Source: Asticcacaulis endophyticus
Lineage (GTDB): Bacteria; Pseudomonadota; Alphaproteobacteria; Caulobacterales; Caulobacteraceae
NCBI RefSeq assembly: GCF_014652575.1
Contig: NZ_BMZB01000008.1
Coordinates: forward strand, 1-64,000
Length of the DNA stretch: 64,000 nt
Direction: 5' to 3'
This document shows, one piece after another, positions 62,068 to 64,000 of the stretch; positions within the stretch are counted from its first letter, which is position 1; each line of letters starts with the position of its first letter. A model generated the notes under the pieces. It was not told the DNA's origin, did no database searches, and saw nothing but the letters and a program-made list of their open reading frames with translations. Position numbers and translations under genes: made by a program.

Positions 62068-63003
62068 TTAGAATGCGCATTTATCATGCGATCCCGGCTT
62101 CAATGCCCAAATGTATTCAGTAATCATTGCGCTTTCGGTTGAAAAGCTGAACAAGGTCGGTTTGCCGTCTCGCAGAGCCACAATATTGACTACCGAATCG
62201 GCAACCACATTGGAGGCGCTGTGCGCAATGCGCTCCCTTATGCCTGTGTACGATATGATCGCATCATTATTTTGTAGACCGCTTTTACCCGCGGCCGATC
62301 CGGGCACAATTTGAGTTACCTTGTAGGGTGTCATCAGAAAACTATCTTCGGACATTCCTAAATCAGTTCTGCTGCGGGTTAATCTATGTCTCTCAAAACA
62401 CGATCCAAATGCATTGCTCTCAGGCACGATCATTTGTCCCTGAAGCATCTGATCAAGGCTATCAACTCCACTCTGCCCCAACTCTTTTAATACCAAAGCC
62501 CGCCAGGCCGTTTCGTCATAGGATTGTCCCGAACGCTTTCGTTCAAGCATGGCTAGGACTAGATTATCGAGCGACCGCTTTCCTTGCGATTTAGTGCGGA
62601 TGTTTTCATTCAAATCGGCAAAATACATAAATCCCCGTGAGTAAGGGATACCCTGTGCATCACTTCCATCCCAACGGGCCTTGGCAATTTCATCGTAGGG
62701 AGTCGCGATAAGAGACGACGCATAGTAGGTGCTGGTCATGTAATTGATTTCACGACCAATATCGTGGACATGTACCAGTCCCGCGTCTAGCGGCAGGCGA
62801 AGCTTATAAAATTCCGCCAAGCCTTCACCGTACCAGGCGACTGCACTAGAATCTCCATTCAGTTGTCCAATAAAATGATGGATCATTTCGTGCGTAAACA
62901 TCAATTGCCGCGACGCGTCATCCATCCGGCCCTGGCCGAATTCCAACATAAATCCGCCCCGAGCGGCTCCACCACCATCTCGGGGGCGAGCGTAGGGGCG
63001 CAT
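62068..63003 (-). CDS. Truncated M61-type metallopeptidase with PDZ domain
   Basis: A 311-residue frame with the zinc site THEMIHHFIG (His38, Glu39, His42) and the third ligand Glu60 in WYGEGLAEFY, and a C-terminal PDZ (VPGSAAGKSGLQNNDAIISY). M61 glycyl-aminopeptidases are about 600 residues with an N-terminal sandwich. Here the same frame stays open upstream to 63129 and reads like family sequence (FKGSSSFATLENFFQDRSNA), but has no start codon before a TGA at 63130-63132. So the gene is probably a 5'-deleted relic. Low odds that the 63003 ATG gives a functional protease. Confidence 0.65.
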   Translation of the reverse strand: MRPYARPRDGGGAARGGFMLEFGQGRMDDASRQLMFTHEMIHHFIGQLNGDSSAVAWYGEGLAEFYKLRLPLDAGLVHVHDIGREINYMTSTYYASSLIATPYDEIAKARWDGSDAQGIPYSRGFMYFADLNENIRTKSQGKRSLDNLVLAMLERKRSGQSYDETAWRALVLKELGQSGVDSLDQMLQGQMIVPESNAFGSCFERHRLTRSRTDLGMSEDSFLMTPYKVTQIVPGSAAGKSGLQNNDAIISYTGIRERIAHSASNVVADSVVNIVALRDGKPTLFSFSTESAMITEYIWALKPGSHDKCAF

Positions 63004-63296
63004 GAGCAGGGTGTAGGGCGCGTTACTACGATCCTGAAAAAAATTCTCTAAAGTTGCAAAGGATGAGGAGCCCTTAAAATTGTAGACGCTCTGCTTGTTA
63101 GAAATTGGAAGTAATAGGTACGACGAATGTCATTTAATCGTTTCCCCAAGATGCCCGCAACGGGCGCTCATCAGATCATGCACCGCGAGGCGCTTTTATG
63201 GCGCGTCGCCGATTTCACAAACCGCCAGTGCAAACTCAAGGTTGGATCACATCAAAGGCAACGTTGATGTCCGCGAAAATCGTGCAGTGGACTTCG

Positions 63297-64000
63297 CTAG
63301 GCAGCCCCGGCATTTGGCGCCGGTTCCTCGGTGGATATGGCATCGGTCGTACGGCCTAAGAGTTCAGGCGAACCGTCGGAGCGGCCCATACTAACGGTTA
63401 CATCACCGTACTGAACGTTTCCGCCAAACGGTGAACAGAAAGCAATTTCGGCGGCGTCGCGCCCAACACCAATGCGAACTAGCCCATCAAGGTTGGCTTG
63501 GCGCGTACCATCGAACAGCCACCAACGCCCATCCAGGTAGGCTTCAAAAACGGCATGAAAGTCGCTGGGATTAAGACCATAAGCATAGCAGCTAACAAAA
63601 CGCGCGGGAATCTCCAACGCCCGGCAAAAAGCGATCCCCAGATGTGCAAAATCCCGGCAGACGCCGGCTCTTAATATAAGGCTTTCATCCGCCGTTGTTT
63701 GCTCGTTGGAGGCGCCGCGCTGATAGTCAATGTTATCGTAGAGCCAGTTGCAAATCGCCGTTATCCGATTAAAGCCAGGGGCCAGATATCCGAACTCGCG
63801 CCGCGCAAATGCGGCTAGGCGATCCGACGGTACAAAGCGCGAGGGGAGAAGGAACGGCATGATATCAAGCGGAAGACGCTCAACCGGTGTCTCGGGCACC
63901 GTATTTGGGTCGGCCCGCAAAACCTCAAGTGAAACCTCGGCTTCATATTTCACCGTTAAAGGGCCAGCCGGTGCATGTACGCTAAAATAGCGGTTGTTTA
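63297..64000 (-). CDS. Transglutaminase-like protease, partial at the right edge
   Basis: At least 234 residues; the gene runs off the window. The visible frame begins NNRYFSVHAPAGPLTVKYEA, which is the usual N-terminal sandwich, and carries on past the GTG at 63953, so that codon is not the start. The transglutaminase core has Cys in RAGVCRDFAHLGIAFCRALE, His in SDFHAVFEAYLDG and Asp in WLFDGTRQ, the complete triad. Such proteins act as cysteine peptidases or amidases. It ends 294 bp upstream (in its own direction) of the M61 frame. Confidence 0.85.
   Translation of the reverse strand, partial: NNRYFSVHAPAGPLTVKYEAEVSLEVLRADPNTVPETPVERLPLDIMPFLLPSRFVPSDRLAAFARREFGYLAPGFNRITAICNWLYDNIDYQRGASNEQTTADESLILRAGVCRDFAHLGIAFCRALEIPARFVSCYAYGLNPSDFHAVFEAYLDGRWWLFDGTRQANLDGLVRIGVGRDAAEIAFCSPFGGNVQYGDVTVSMGRSDGSPELLGRTTDAISTEEPAPNAGAA

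Noticed and set aside
1-64000. CRISPR arrays, prophage structural genes, rRNA and tRNA genes
   Set aside because: No regularly spaced direct repeats, phage structural genes, or rRNA- or tRNA-like sequences were recognised on either strand by eye.

Overview
The window looks like a chromosomal stretch from an alphaproteobacterium. The mix of several large TonB-dependent receptors (TBDRs) with TVVVTG-type boxes, FecI/FecR surface signalling, LacI-controlled glycan loci, a split EPS-type sugar-nucleotide cluster and moderately GC-rich coding sequence with GTG starts points to Caulobacteraceae, plausibly Asticcacaulis. This assignment is inference; no rRNA or tRNA gene is visible.

Layout. (1) 0.2-1.1 kb: an isolated protein of unknown function with an HEPN-like C-terminus. 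(2) 1.4-9.1 kb, minus strand: a surface-polysaccharide cluster (GT14-like transferase, serine-acetyltransferase-like hexapeptide enzyme, FAD oxidoreductase, SDR epimerase, glucose-1-phosphate cytidylyltransferase RfbF, SAF-domain oxidoreductase, RfbC epimerase, GT2), tightly packed with overlapping or near-touching genes in its lower half. (3) 9.5-38.5 kb: a large glycan-utilisation region: MFS-GH88-ROK kinase operon; a beta-lactamase/alpha-beta-hydrolase fusion; an exported 795-residue protein of unknown family followed by a beta-helix glycosidase; a SUMF1-GH43-GH97-GH43 operon with overlapping stops and starts; a LacI regulator; an esterase; two TBDRs; a heparinase II/III-type lyase; a 2OG-Fe(II) oxygenase; and a second beta-helix gene interrupted by an in-frame TAG. 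Nine near-identical 14-bp palindromes (consensus TGATATCGATATCA) sit in the upstream regions of these units and are the probable operators of the LacI protein.

(4) 39-44.2 kb: a membrane-anchored HTH-TPR regulator, two glycosyltransferases, an outer-membrane-like protein and a tyrosine recombinase pseudogene. (5) 44.4-50.7 kb: signalling genes: a GGDEF-EAL response regulator with a hybrid-like sensor kinase, and an NtrY-like kinase with a Fis-type response regulator. (6) 50.8-55.3 kb: a divergent MacA/ABC/FtsX-type efflux operon. (7) 55.7-61.8 kb: a FecI sigma factor, FecR anti-sigma factor, STN-domain TBDR and a GH3 glycosidase whose ribosome-binding site directly follows a terminator hairpin. 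(8) 62.0-64 kb: an N-terminally truncated M61 peptidase and a transglutaminase-like protease running off the right edge.

How the genes work together (inference): region 3 would bind and import fragments of an acidic, galactose/arabinose-containing plant or algal polysaccharide through the TBDRs, cleave them with lyase, beta-helix, GH43 and GH97 enzymes, deacetylate them with the esterase(s), carry oligosaccharides across the inner membrane with the MFS symporter, remove unsaturated uronate with GH88 and phosphorylate the sugar with the ROK kinase, all under one LacI repressor. Region 7 is a second uptake module with a different control logic, by sigma/anti-sigma signalling.
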